This document shows, one piece after another, positions 35,731 to 47,857 of a stretch of 64,000 nt of DNA (its first letter is position 1; each line of letters opens with the position of its first letter). This DNA is from Astropecten irregularis. Taxonomy: Eukaryota; Echinodermata; Asteroidea; Paxillosida; Astropectinidae. The translations under genes were made by a program, and so were the position numbers. The stretch lies in NCBI GenBank assembly GCA_963971285.1, contig OZ020262.1, positions 9,306,745 to 9,370,744 on the forward strand, written 5' to 3'. The notes beneath the pieces were generated by a model. The model was not told where the DNA came from, made no database searches, and saw only the letters and a list, made by a program, of their open reading frames with translations.

Positions 35731-36121
35731 ACACAGCGCCAGCCTAAGACTGTGGAAGCATATCTGAAAAGTGAGTTTTCAAGGTATTTTGACAACACAG
35801 TACAAATTGGAGCAGGGCAGCCATTTTCTATCACCGAGCTTAGACTCAGTAATTGGGGTGCTGAACTCCCTTCTTTAATTTTGGGGGTCGTCTATGGTCG
35901 GTCTACTGCCCCAGACTCCCAGAGTTCATCATTTTGCATATGTTTTTTTTTTTTCTTACATAAGCCACGCTGTGGTGTATTGTGGTATTCAGGATGCCAC
36001 ACTTACCACAGCCTGGGAAAAACATGTGGGTAATCAGTGGTAAGCAGGTGGGTTAGGGTTGATGAAAATGTAAGCAGTCTGAAGTCACTGACAGTGAATT
36101 ATCATTGCTTTCCAATTCCAG

Positions 36122-36145
36122 ATGATTTATACGACAGAGTGCTAG
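36122..36145 (+). promoter_or_regulatory. Upstream ORF in the ENOX 5' leader
   Basis: The acceptor AATTCCAG ends at 36121 and the exon opens immediately with an ATG. It encodes seven codons (MIYTTEC) to TAG at 36143, 108 bases before the ENOX start at 36254. If this exon is the leader exon, ribosomes would meet this short ORF first. The acceptor implies at least one upstream untranslated exon. Confidence 0.5.
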
Positions 36146-36253
36146 TACAAGGAGTTCAAGGCTGTAGCATCTTAAAAGAAGGAAGACGATTGAACAGACT
36201 TCAAAGCAGACAGGGTTTCTGGGATTCCTTAGTTGGCCAAGAACTGCATCATC

Positions 36254-39200
36254 ATGGCTGGCAACTTTCCCAATCAACGCTTCCAGCTGCAGGGAAATAT
36301 ACATGAAAGGAACATGTCCATGGGTGCCGTAGGAATGAACGCTATGAATCAGCCAAGTAAGTACCTGTAGTAATAGTTGTCTTTCTAGTCTGTACCATAC
36401 TGTACGTAAGTCTGGGGTCATTAGATCGATCCAGGTAGCCCTTCCTACTGTACAAAGGTAATGAACGATCTTAAAGCTGGGTGTGGTCACAGGTCTGGGT
36501 GAGGTCACAAGGCTGGGTGGGTCACAAGGCTGGGTGGGGTCACAAGGCTGGGTGGGTCACAAGGCTGGGTGGGGTCACAAGGCTGGGTGGGGTCACAGGT
36601 TTGGGTTGGGTCATAGGGCCGGGTGGGGTCACAAGGCTGGGTGGGGTCACAAGGCTGGGTGGGGTCACAAGGTCTGGGTGGGGTCACAGGAATGGGTGGG
36701 GTCACAGAGTTGGTAGGGGGGTCATAGGGACGGGTGGGGTCACAGAGCTGGCTGGGTGAGATCATACAGCCGGGTGGGGTCACAGAGCTGGGTGGAGTCG
36801 TAGGGCTGGGTGGGGTCACAGACCTGGGTGGGGTCATTGGGCCGGGTCCTTTTCTTTATAACTGCTGATGATATTGTTTTGGTATTGATTGCAGTGGGTT
36901 TCATAGAGCCAGGATTTAACAATCAACCGCTGGAGTTTGCTGGATCACTGAGGAATGAACCAAGAGTCATTGACGGAGATAACAACATGCCCAGACATGA
37001 AGACGATGGTGAGTCCCTGTCCTGCTTAGCACAAAAATTGGCTAAGCATGAAATTTCTGTCCTAATAAAATAGGATTAACGATCAAATTCTCATTTGTTG
37101 TGTATCACTTGTCATTGTTCTTTTGCTGTTGTTCACTGACCATGAATATTTAATGGAATTTACACCTCCATTTTCTTAACTCCATGGGGAGTACACATGG
37201 GCTACCGTAAGGTGCACAGAGGCTAATCAAACCACAAAGCCATCTCTTCCCTTGCAGGTACCCATTTACACCTGGGTGAAGAGGAGCAATATGTGACAAA
37301 GCGTCTTGCCCTAGGATGCAAGCACCACTAGCCCATGGCTGGATTCGAACACACAATCTGTAGCTTGACCACAAGACCTTGAGTTCGACATGCCAGACCA
37401 CTAGGCCACAGCACCCTACTTGTTGTATTTTGTGGCATTATCCTATAAAGATTTACTACGAAGGGACAAGAATTGTATTTCTGTCTTCTTTCTCAAAAGG
37501 TAACAATGACATTCCAGGTGATATGCACATCAATATGCAGGGGAACCAGTGGGGTATGGAACCAGCTATGCCCAACTTCCCAATCGCACAAGACTTCATC
37601 AACCTGGACATCATGGGCACTGGTATGGGCCCGTACCAAATGGACGGTGGCATTCCAGAGGGGGCAAGGCATGGACCACAGAGAGTGCTAAGCGGATCAG
37701 GATTCACACTCACTTCCCCACCCGCTGGTAAATCAACGGCATAATGTTCATTTGATCTCAGCATGGAATAGCATGCATATAAATCCTTTTAATTGCTAGC
37801 TTTGAGCGTTTACGAAACGGAGGCTCAGGCTCCGTCTCAGGCTCCATTTCGTGAATCCATTCTGGAATAACGGGTATCAAAATAGAGGATTTTGGCTGCG
37901 GTTCTGAAGTAGATTAATTCTTTGGTTTGAAAAGGAAAACAGAGCTTCAGCTTCAATGAAAAACCACAAGTTATATTTTCAGCATATGGATGTCACTTAG
38001 AGCTGGGGCCTAAGCCTCCGTTTCGTAAACGCCCTATGTACGTTTCATGATCCACAGGGAGACATATAGCCCGTCCCACAAGGGAGAAACCGATTGGCTG
38101 TTGTACAATCTTCATTGGGGGTCTGCCGGCCCTCTGCACCAATGAAATGCTGCATGAGATCTTTGAAAACTTTGGAACGATTCGCAAGTTGTTACGAGTC
38201 GGGACGCGCTTCTACTGTCACATCAGATTCGTGGATGAGATCTCGGTGGACAAGGCCTTTGAAGTGTCAGGTAAGATGCTCTCTCAGAATTTTTTAATTC
38301 GCTAAGATTCTCCGCATCCATGATTGAATGATTGCTCACTTTGATAATGTATGATGTCAATTTCTTCCCGAAATCAGCATTTTATAAGTATTGCCTTCCA
38401 GTGTTATAGGAACCATCCTCATTCGGACAAGATCCAAGATGACAGCACTTTCTTTCAACTAGTGTCAAGCTGGGCCAACAAGTACTGTATCAAGGTACAG
38501 GTACAGGGACAAGGTCCTACTGATCAGCACAGGAAATGCAGAGATGGTACTCCGTCATCAGCCAAGTCTCCTACAACAACGGTCCGGGAGCTAAAGATAT
38601 AGCTCAGTCGTCAAAGTCTTCTAACAGCATAAGCAATGAGCATTGATTTGATTTGAAATGGTTTATTAACAAAGCTCAAGAGATGGATTTTACGAGTTCC
38701 AGGGTGCTCAGGGCGATACCTGCTTAAACAAACAGTCGATGACTCCAAGAAAGGATTCACAATTTCAGCACAAGTCTTTCATGTTGCTGTGATTCCCCGG
38801 GCGTACGTTTACAGGTTACCGGATCAAAGTAGACGACAACAGCGACCCGGAGCACAGCGGAGTCTTGAGGGTGGACTTCTCCGAGTCTAGAGATGACGAG
38901 GCAGATTATATGAGAAAACAGGAAGACGAGGAACGGAGAAGACGTGAACAAGCCAGACAAGCGAGGCGAGAAGAGGACAAGCTGAGACAATCTGCCCGAC
39001 ATTCAGATTCCGAGGCTCAGAAACTCACCGAGAAACTCAAAGGTAGGCTGTGTAGGCAGAGTCAGTTTACTTCATCCAAGAGATTGATGTTGACGATAAA
39101 CTATTAAATCATTAATTTTATTCACCCCGCTGACTCCAACCAGCTCGGTGGCGCTATGGCATCTGCACTAGTAAGCAGGAGGTCCCGGGTTCGAATCCCA

Positions 39201-42200
39201 CCCGAGCCAGCGCATGATATTTTCATGTGCACTCAACAAGCAGTGCTGATCCACGTCGGTGAAGGGCAAACTTTATTGCATATTATATATCTCCCAACTA
39301 AAATCATTAATATTCAAAACTCAAATCTTAAACATAAAGCTATATCGTTTCTTGTACCAATGGATTTACCATGGGTTGCTCAGGTGTCTTTACCTTAATT
39401 GATTGATTACACCTGTCATTTCATTCAATACACCTGTTTGTATCTGTCGTCAACCTACAGGTGAAGATACCTTTCCTCAAGCTGTTTCTGTACTCATCGG
39501 ATGGTTGGATCGCGGAGACTGCAAGAAACAAACGGCTAATAGTTTCTTCTCTCTTGTCCAAGCTGCATTCAGGTAAACTAGCAAGTTTGAAATATATCAA
39601 CTCAACGTCAAGAAAAGCTATCAGATTGGTTATCCAGCTGCTTGTGGATGTGTCAAATCAGAATTTTGTAGATAGATGACCTGAATTCTACCTTATCAAC
39701 AAGGGTTGAACTAGTCTAGAAGCCTTTTCACACTGTCTGCTTTTCGATCCATGTTGAAACCAACCCGGATCCGCCCCGGTTCAGCCTGGCAAGTTTTTTT
39801 AACCGGATCGTAGAGATGCAAAGTTCATACTATGTTTTTGGTGAACCGACTCAAACGACACGGTTCACAGCAAAAAATGCAGTTTGGAACCTTGAACTAC
39901 ATAAAATGTTCTCTAGTTTACCATATTTGACGTCAGAATCTTTGTAGGATTAAATATTCAAGGTGACAGTCACTGTATGAAGCAGGTTAAATTATCAGTC
40001 AATGCACTGGATGCCAGGAATTTACGGATACAGCAACTTCATCGTTACCGAAACATGAACTAGTCTGACCCGAAAGAGGCGAGTATTACAGAGGGAAGAG
40101 GTGGTGATGCTATCATTTGGTTGGTTGTTTGTACGTGAACTCTCTCCAATCATCCATCAACAGTCAAACGAGACGACTGTCCATGGAAAAACAACGTCTT
40201 GACGATCAGATCAAGGCAATGACCGAAATGGCCCGCAAACAGACCGGCGACATCTTCACGCAATGTAAGTAAAAGTCATGTATGTATTGACATTGTTCCA
40301 CGATAATGGCCGGGAATTAAGTCACCAAGATCCATTATTACGAGCACTAAAAAGAGATTTCCAACGGTATGCGACACTTAGGGGCCTTTTTCAAACCTTG
40401 GCTCCGGCTCAGGCTGCAGCTCAGGCTTCAGCTTAGGCTCTGGCTCCGGCTCCAGCTGCGGCTCTGGCTCTGGCTCTGGCTCTGGCTCAGGTTCCATTTC
40501 GTGAATCCATTCTTAAATGACGGGTATCAAAATAGAGGCTTTTGGCTGGGGTTCGGAAGTAGATTCTCTGGTTTGAACAAGAAAACAGAGCTTCAGCTTC
40601 AGTGAAAAACTACATCCTAGTTTTTCAGCATATAGACGACAGAGCCGGAGCCGGAGCCGAGGTTTGGATGAGGCACTTGGGGTTCTATCTTCCCCTGTCT
40701 GTTGAGTCCTGAGACAATTTAGGAGAGTTTGACAGGGTAAGTCAATAGGATGTTGCCATTGAATAGATGGACAGGCTATGATGACTTTCCACTCATTCTG
40801 TGGAACTATGTCACATATAATGCATAGCTTGGTAGATCCTTGTAAGCAGATCTGTGTGACGTCATGTTGCAATAGTCTCAAGACTAAACCAGTATTACAT
40901 GATGTGAACCGAAATTTATCCAAGTCCAAAGAATGTGCCATTGGGATACTGCACAGTGTGGTATTTTGAAGGATACAGGACTGTAGAGCCCAGGCACTGT
41001 AACTTTATATGGGGTTGATGGCCCAACTTGGCCCAAGCCCAAAGAATGTACCATAGGGATACTGCACAGTGTGGTATTTTGAAGGATACAGGACTGTAGA
41101 GCCCAAGCACTGTAACTTTATATGGGGCTTGATGGCCCAACTTGGTCCAAGCCCAAAGAATGTACCATAGGGATACTGCACAGTGTGGTATTTTGAAGGA
41201 TACAGGACTGTAGGGCCCAGGCACTGTAACTTTATATGGGGCTTGATAGCCCAACTTGGTCCAAGCCCAAAGAATGTACCATAGGGATACTGCACAGTGT
41301 GGTATTTTGAAGGATACAGGACTATAGGGCCCAGGCACTGTAACTTTATATGGGGTTTGATGGCCCAACTTGGTCCAGGTCCAAAGAATGTGCCATAGGG
41401 ATACTGCACAGTGTGGTATTTTGAAGGATACAGGACTGTAGAGCCCAAGCACTGTAACTTCATATGAGACTTGATGGCCCAACTTGGTCCAAGCCCAAAG
41501 AATGTACCATAGGGATACTGCACAGTGTGGTATTTTGAAGGATACAGGACTATAGGGCCCAGGCACTGTAACTTTATATGGGGTTTGATGGCCCAATTTA
41601 GACCAAGTCCAAAGAATGTGCCATAGGGATACTGCACAGTGTGGTATTTTGAAGGATACAGGACTGTAGAGCCCAAGCACTGTAACTTTATATGGGGTTG
41701 ATGGCCCAACTTGGTCCAAGCCCAAAGAATGTGCCACATGGATACTGCATAGTGAGTTATAGGAGAACACAGAACTGTATCTTCCCAGGAACTGTCGTTT
41801 TATGTTAGGGTTGATAACAGTATTAAAGAAGAACGATAGTAATGATATATTTAGATGATGATAATAATAATGGTTACTTATATAGCGCAATATCCACAGA
41901 AGTGCTCAAAGCGCTTGAAAGAAGTGAAAATGGAAATACAGTGTAATACAAAGTAGAGAACAATGTCTGCACAATATACAACAGAACAAACTACTTGTAT
42001 GCAAAATGAAAAAGATGTGACTTTAGAGTATTTAAGGTAGGAGCACAAAGTGTATCTGAATCCTTGATAAGAGGTTGTTGCACATGATACATACATTGAT
42101 ATCCCATGATCTTGATTTGCATGTAAATAATACACTAGAGGAGTTTAAACACTTTGGTTCTTTAAGATGCAAGGAACAGTAGTTCCTTGATAGCATCCTA

Positions 42201-45200
42201 GCAGCACATCAACAGAAGATGATTCATATAATCATCAGAAGCCAGCTTGATAAAGTCTTGAGGACTAGAATTTCAACAGCAGTTGGTCTTGACCTTGAAA
42301 ACCAGATGGAGTCCAACCCAAGCCACTCCAAGGTGTGGTCAGGATAGCCGACGCCCCGATGACCACTCCCTTCAGTCCTCTCCCAACATAACCGCACCCA
42401 CCCCTCCTTCTACTCAGTTTCTCTTGTTTCTTTTAATACCTGATCCATTCCATCATTAAGTGTCTTTGATCAGCCAAGTCTTTGTCCGCGCCACCAAGCA
42501 ACCATCCAGAGATCAGTTCAGCAAGGCACAAAGAAAGCACATTGAAGGATGGAAGAAGTCCGTTCAGGTAAGTCAAAGGTCACGACCCCTCAAGGAAAGG
42601 GGTCATGAGGGGTCGCTGTGGCTGCGGCGCTTGCTCTGGCTCCGGCTCCATTTCGCGAATCCATTCTGAAATGACAGGTATCAAAATAGAGGCTTTTGGC
42701 TGTGGTTCAAAGGTCACAACCTCCCAAGGAAAGGGGTCATGAGGGGTCATTGCTCTCTTAGTTCCGAGGACGATAGCATTATCATGCTTTAATTTCCTAT
42801 CCTGGATTCGATGACGGGTAGATTGAAATGCCCTATAGACCCTTCCGGCCTGTCAATCAAACTGTGCGCATTGACCAATTGGAGGACGCCTTTTAATCAG
42901 GTGACCACGAAAGCCTTGGTCAAACTCGGTCACATGCAGTATGTAAAACACACACGTGGGCGGGGCTTAAGAGCAAAGCCGGAACGGTCCAATCTCCATT
43001 GACAGCTACGTAGATTGCTCTATTTCATCTCTTTTCAAAATGAATGCTGAATATTTGGGAAAGGTACCTTGCATAGGGCCCCAGACCCCATGCTGTAAAG
43101 GTTGCAAATGTTTGAAGTTAGTTTTGAAGTGACCAACACTTCTTTCAAACCAGTGTGGCAAAAGCTTGGCGTTACCGGAGATTAGTAAACTCAGGGTAGC
43201 TGGTACCCAGCTTCTATAGTAAACTAACTCACCTAAATACAACTCTTCATCTATTGGGTCTGGGTACCAGGTAACCTGAGTGTACTAAACTGAGGTAACC
43301 CCAAAAGCTTCCATTCCGGGCATCTGACTTCAACGTAAGATCAACTTAAGCTGGGTTGGATCTTAGAAGTACAAAGACAATAGCATGCTGCTTTGTGTGT
43401 ACCGTAAACCTCTTAAAGTTAAGTCCAGACCTCAAATAGACTAATGGTTGTCCAGGGCCGGGGGGTATCAGGTCTTAGTGAGCAAGCTAATTGAAGAAAT
43501 CAGGAGAACTCGAAGGAATCCACCGTTATGAAATGAGCTGAATTTGATAAAGACTAGTTAGTACTTGGTTTGAGTTGACTCTACTACTGGTACTCTAGCA
43601 ATAACCAAGTAAATAATGCAGGTAAGTGCAATATTTTTTAGAACTTGTCTAGAAGATTGTCTTGATGGTTTGTATCCAAGAGGCTCTCCTCGAGAAGCTT
43701 CACTATTTTCATTCTTAGACAGGTGTTTCTTTTTTGCCGTCAAAGCATAGGGAACTCTTTCCTTTTATATTTGTGTCTGGCACAAGAATCTGACTTGGGC
43801 TCGTGTTTATCTTCAGTCAAACATGATTATCAAACGTCAGTCTTTTATTCCTGCATTTAGCATTTCCAGTGCAACATATGGCAAATACAAAGCTTGACAT
43901 ATAAATTTGTTAGCATAAAATCATTTTTGCAGCTGTCTACAAAAAACCCAACAAATTTAGGGCAGTTTCATGCTTTAGACACTTGCTTGACATAGGAATG
44001 TTTCTGTGTATTAAAGGAAAATGTGTACCGGCCAAATTTCCATATGATGTGCATTGCTTTGTGACCGGTACTCTGCATAATTTTTGCTGGGTGGCTCTCG
44101 TTGCAGTTTTGAACCCAGATCTTGTCTAGCAATTTATCCATACCAAGCAAGAGTATAGAATGCGGTAACAGTCTTGACGACTAGGTCTAACATCACTAAT
44201 TTTATACTGAAGTTGTATTTGCTGTTCCGCTTAAAGTCATACTTGCATGAATTGGATGTATACGTAGACTGCGCATCTCAGAGATACATACTGCCAATCC
44301 ACCTGCTATTTATCACTAATTGATTGATGTTGTCCGTTGCACCTGTAGGACCTATGTACACCCATGCAGGAGGAGCTTGGGATGACAGACAAGGGAGAGG
44401 CCGACATGGACGTATCCGATGAAGAGGAAGTCAGCGTCATCAAGATAGAGCACGCGGTCAAGAGAGAAACCGACGAAGACAACGACTCCAAGAGACCCAA
44501 GCTGGAGCTGAACCCGGTACCGACACAAGCGCCGCCTGTAGAACCTGCCGGTAAATATCAAACAGAATTGGCTAATTGACGAGCAGGTGTATGACTTCCC
44601 TGACGTTCCTGTTTATCTTTTATTGTTTGTCGTTTCATTCTATTGTCTGACAGCTGCTCCTGGTAGTATCAGCAAAGATGAGGCAGATGCTATGAGATGT
44701 CAGCTGGAAGCCTTCCGCAATGAAGTAGAGCTCTTGAAAGGAGAGAAGATACAGTATGCTGACGAGAAGGAGACCCAGATTAAGGCTCTACAACACGCTC
44801 TCCTAGGGATGCAACAGGTACTTAATACATCCTTACCTCATCATACAACCTGTCTTCGTTGGATGGGTGACTCAAGGCTACAGGAATGACCTTATCTGAC
44901 CTCTTGTCTCTGATCATAGGCTGCGAAATGTTCTGTACTACAGATTCTTCAGGCCTAGGTAGCTGCTGAGATGCTCTTTGAGGCTGCAGTGATGTCATTC
45001 TCACCTTCATCTCCGTCTGGTCAGAGGCTCGGTCATCTTCAAGGACCTCCATCCTAGTCATCATCATCATCATCATCATGTTTTCCCGTCTGCCCTATGC
45101 TCGACCTTCGGGTGTAAACCAGGTCTTGTTCGGTGTACGTTGATCAAAAAGCACCTGCTTTTGTAGGGCATCATTTTCTATGCGGCACACGTGGCCCAAA

Positions 45201-47857
45201 GTGTGTCTCTCTCACTCATTCTCAACGTTCCTCCTCCCCTTGTGCTTGAGCTCCAAGTCCAAGCTGCTTAAAATCTTCTCCCTGTCCTAGATTTGTTCAC
45301 CTCCAATGTTCGTTGGTCAGACTCTTTATTTGTTATCAGTGTGTGTCTGAAATTGATCCTCTTCTCTTTTGTAGCAACTGATGGAAGCGAAGAACAAGTT
45401 GAAGAAAGAGGACGAGAGCAAGAAGGCTGAGGTGAGACTTGGGGCCTTTCTCAAAGCTCGGCTCCGGCTACGGCTCCGGCTCCAGCTCCAGCTCCAGCTC
45501 CAGCTCCAGCTCGGGCATCGGCTCGAGCATCGGCTCCGTCTTCGTGTCTGTAAACCATATGCTGAAAATATAGGCTATGTTTTTTTTCATTGAAGCTGAA
45601 GCTCTGTTTTCTTTTTCAAACCAGAGAATCTAATTCCGAACCGCAGCCAAAAGTCTCTATTTTAGAATGGATTCATGAAATGGAGCCGGAGCCGAAGCCT
45701 GAGGCAGAGCCGAGCTTTGAGAAAGACCTTTGTATATCTAGGTGAAGTCCACATAGTATGGAGTCTGATTGCTGGTAGTTGAACGGTCAAACATTGCCCC
45801 TGATGATGGTCTTTCGGCAGTTTATTGGTATTTTTCTTTTCGACAAACCTTTCAGAAATCGGAGTCAGAGTCGGAGACAAAGGAATCTAGTAGCAGCAAA
45901 GGTGATATCACATCAACAGAAAGTACGGAGATCCTTGAAAGTGATGCCATGCTTGTTGGTGAGTACAGAGGTCTGTATGTAGTGTGCCGTACGTGAGGTC
46001 TGGTCACAGCAGTGATAACTCATATCAAACAACACTATGTAGGTCCAGAAACAAAGCAGCCCCGACTCACTGCAGTCATCAGGACGCGCCGTATTCGATG
46101 GTTTGGTCATCTTCAACGCCTGGACATGGATCACATGGATGACTGGAAACCTGCTCAAAGTCACGTGATGTCGTGTTGCTGGTAGCAACGTTTCGGCTGC
46201 TGGTACTGCTAGCCTCCATCAGGCAACTAAAGAACTGGATGCTGCGGAGTCTGTTTTATCCTGTAGGTCAAGATTTGCGTCCACAATGCCGTGATGAGCG
46301 GACTGTGGGCAGGTCACTCCAGCGGATGTCATGGCAAGAGGTTATCCAGAGGGAGACATCAACAAACGATCTCGGGTGGTCTGTAGAAGAGACAGAGGTT
46401 GCAGCACAAGACCGTGTTATTTGGAGGAATCTGTCACGTCAGGCAGCATGTGCAGTTATGCACGACGCTTTCCAGTAGTAGTAGTAGTAGTATACCGAAA
46501 TTACAGTGGAACGCCACAATAACAATCACCGCTATACCGAACATTTGGCCATACCGAACACCATCCTTGACTGCCAATTTTTGTGTACAATACATATCAA
46601 ATATTATTCTTTAACCCCTTCAGCCCGGGATTATTTTCAGCCCTGCTTGTTCCGACCTCATTATCAGCCACCGGTCACAATAGAGGTCAGCTGGCCGGCT
46701 TTGTGTGCAGGGTGCTCGGCATAAACAATGCAGGCACGCATTGGTTGAATAGCACTGCACAAAAGATCACATTCAAGGCGGACTCTAATCCGTTCACGCC
46801 CAGATGTTCGGAACTCAGAGATTGCCGTTCTCTCGAAAATGCAGATCTTTTCAAATGCAAATTATGGGGGTGAATGTACCACAATGAGCGGATCTTTGTG
46901 GACAATAAAGGTTCCAAGAACCTCTTGTTCAAGACAGTAACCCCATTCAATGCATTTCAATGGAAATAACAAAGCAATCATGAATATTCTCAGGCCATGA
47001 CGAATGGATGCTATGGATGCTCCCCGGGCTGAAGGGGTTAAATCACTATAACGAACGACCACTATAACGAACAATATCTGTGCATCCCGCCATGTTCGTT
47101 ACAGCAGCGTTTCACTGTATTAGACACAAGCTAATATTAGATATTGATTGTGCGATGGTAGTTTATCTTCTGTGCCCAAGGGCATGGAGTCAATTTGTAT
47201 TCCGTGTTTTAGTCTAACGTCTTAGTATTTGATGTTTAATTAGGTATCATCAGCACGTTCCTTCACGTCCATCCATTCGGTGCGTCAGTGGAGTATCTCT
47301 GGTCGTATCTACAACGGCTGAACTTCAACGTAGCACCTCAACAGATTGAAGGTAAGACATTAAGTTTGATCCTTCGTTATGAATTTGGTCAGGAGCCAAA
47401 TATTTGTCCACGATTAAATTTCTTTAAAATTTTCACTCTTATGTTGGGGTTAGTGTCTTTTAGCCCACCCAGATTATTTTGATTAGCTTCTACTGTTCCG
47501 AAATGAGATTTTTACTTGAAGCAAATGTTCTTGGGTCCACAAATGAAACCTTGCTAATATTGAAGAGGACATCACAACCAACTATCTAGGTGAGTTACTG
47601 TAGAAGCTAATAATTGTCTCAAAATGTTCCGGGTGGGCTAAAAGACACTAACCCCCTTATGTTTCAAAGTAGCAAGGATCGTTATCTATCATTTTATTTA
47701 TTTATTATTTTTTCTTAAAGCGTTACTGAGCAAATTCCCGAAGATGTTCAAGCAAGAGCTGTTTGGTGTTGGAGCTACGCTCGAGAAACGCTGGCAGTTC
47801 ATTGGCTACGGAACATGCATGGGACGGTCGCCTAGCAACCGCACCTCAACAACATAA
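36254..47857 (+). CDS. ENOX: ENOX (ecto-NOX disulfide-thiol exchanger) orthologue
   Basis: Fourteen exons: 36254-36356, 36895-37008, 37500-37727, 38058-38270, 38815-39042, 39461-39572, 40164-40264, 42461-42567, 44349-44550, 44654-44817, 45375-45431, 45856-45958, 47244-47351, 47721-47857. All phases join, giving 658 aa (human ENOX1 is 643). The family is described as cell-surface hydroquinone/NADH oxidases with disulfide-thiol exchange activity. Visible features: a Met/Gly-rich N-terminus; an RRM from about 164 with CTIFIGGLP (164-172) and FYCHIRF (200-206); an Arg/Glu-rich helix (RKQEDEERRRREQ); QFSKAQRKHIEGW; an acidic stretch (MDVSDEEEV); AFRNEVELLK and LLGMQQ coiled coil; and the diagnostic GIISTFLHVHPFGAS from residue 578 plus GVGATLEKRW near the C-terminus. 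The ATG has an in-frame TAG 24 bases upstream. The single gene resembles the vertebrate ENOX1/ENOX2 pair. It converges with CENPI. Confidence 0.95.
36480..36845 (+). repeat. 18-bp minisatellite in ENOX intron 1
   Basis: About 20 imperfect units of CTGGGTGGGGTCACAAGG. The unit is a multiple of three, so several frames stay open and yield Val-Thr-Arg-Leu-Gly-Gly style ORFs on + and Pro-Thr-rich ones on -. These are not genes. The plus strand is rich in clustered G runs. Confidence 0.92.
37165..37415 (-). repeat. tRNA-derived SINE in ENOX intron 2
   Basis: Read on the minus strand, a head with A-box TGGCCTAGTGG and B-box GTTCGAATCC is followed by a body containing CACATATTGCTCCTCTTCAC and GGTGTAAATGGGTACCTGC. 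A second copy lies at 52270-52625. The body resembles conserved central SINE domains found across marine invertebrates; naming the exact domain needs a library search. Confidence 0.82.
37807..38033. repeat. Family A MITE in ENOX intron 3
   Basis: Starts GCGTTTACGAAACGGAGGCT and ends GCCTCCGTTTCGTAAACGC: nearly perfect inverted ends. It ends about 25 bp before the acceptor of ENOX exon 4. Confidence 0.9.
38058..39042 (+). CDS. ENOX: ENOX exons 4-5: RRM domain and basic helix
   Basis: Exon 4 (38058-38270) carries RNP2-like TIFIGG and RNP1-like FYCHIRF, the hallmark RRM strands of ENOX proteins. Exon 5 (38815-39042) completes the RRM with GYRIKVDD and VLRVDFSESRDD, then enters the Arg/Glu-rich helix. 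Both junctions are phase 1. Intron 4 (38271-38814) has no obvious repeat and no exon I can support. Confidence 0.93.
39143..39211 (+). repeat. tRNA-like segment in ENOX intron 5
   Basis: GCTCGG pairs with CCGAGC, and B-box GGGTTCGAATCCC is perfect. The A-box region GGTGGCGCTATGG is weak and the anticodon arm does not fold cleanly. Probably a SINE head or tRNA remnant. Confidence 0.5.
40380..40665. repeat. Family A MITE with the longest GGCTC-hexamer run
   Basis: Starts AGGGGCCTTTTTCAAACC, then about 100 bp of GGCTC-type hexamers (GGCTCN, GGCTNC), then the core, and ends GAGCCGGAGCCGAGGTTTGG. CACTT lies on both sides. Confidence 0.85.
40912..41760. repeat. 114-bp satellite array in ENOX intron 7
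   Basis: About 7.4 units with a period of exactly 114 bp (phase points 41041, 41155, 41269, 41383). Unit landmarks: CCAAAGAATGTACCATAGGG, GGTATTTTGAAGGATACAGG and GCCCAACTTGGTCCAAG. Because 114 is 38 codons, stop-free frames stay open and give minus-strand ORFs of 324 and 244 codons that are artefacts. The same unit forms an array at 52815-53425. Confidence 0.95.
45441..45730. repeat. Family A MITE abutting the ENOX exon 11 donor
   Basis: GGGGCCTTTCTCAAAGCTCG starts 9 bases into intron 11 (exon ends 45431). The inverted end GAGCCGAGCTTTGAGAAAG closes it. It includes a GGCTCC/AGCTCC run and the usual core. Confidence 0.88.
46063..46500 (+). mobile_element. Non-LTR retrotransposon 3' remnant
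   Basis: A conceptual fragment RTRRIRWFGHLQRLD (about 46084-46128) and a later ORF end with SWQEVIQRE, AAQDRVIWRNL and a stop at 46476. Both resemble the C-terminal region after reverse transcriptase in LINEs (R-R-x-R-W-x-GH ... QDR-x-x-W). A (TAG)n tail follows at about 46476-46492. The fragment is interrupted by foreign sequence containing CGTTTCGGCTGCTGGTACTG around 46165-46225. Degraded and not functional. Confidence 0.75.
46504..47117. mobile_element. TA-flanked (pogo/Tc1-mariner-like) MITE carrying a nested insertion
   Basis: Inverted ends CAGTGGAACGC and GCGTTTCACTG, each next to TA (46502 and 47118). It is split by the TTAA element at 46615-47037; without it the MITE is about 190 bp. 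A related copy at about 56757-56950 lacks the insertion. Interior ATAACGAAC / TATACCGAAC motifs repeat. Confidence 0.88.
46615..47037. mobile_element. piggyBac-type MITE (TTAA target)
   Basis: Fifteen-base inverted ends CCCCTTCAGCCCGGG and CCCGGGCTGAAGGGG are each flanked by TTAA (46611-46614 and 47038-47041). The paralogous element at 56757-56950 has a single TTAA at the matching site (TTCTTAAATCACTAT), which shows the empty site. Confidence 0.92.

Larger units (their letters stand above)
27591..36121. other. NCK-ENOX intergenic region
   Basis: It starts with the NCK 3'UTR. The rest contains family A copies (29053, 30946), a long inverted repeat (30499-30751), family C copies (31994, 33141, 34327), family D (32195), a GATTTCACCAA-family copy (32466) and a TIR element (35280-35730). 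Simple repeats include (GT)n near 28608 and TTTTG runs near 31640. No coding exon is supported except a possible ENOX leader near 35116. Confidence 0.6.

Noticed and set aside
36481-36837. Gly/Val-rich and Pro/Thr-rich ORFs on both strands
   Set aside because: They are readings of the 18-bp minisatellite in ENOX intron 1; several frames are open only because the unit is six codons.
38400-38602. Possible extra ENOX exon with acceptor CTTCCAG
   Set aside because: The neighbouring ENOX exons join in phase without it and the translation does not match the RRM.
40916-41890. 324-codon and 244-codon minus-strand ORFs
   Set aside because: They are produced by a 114-bp tandem repeat whose period is a multiple of three; the translation is an exact periodic repeat in more than one frame.
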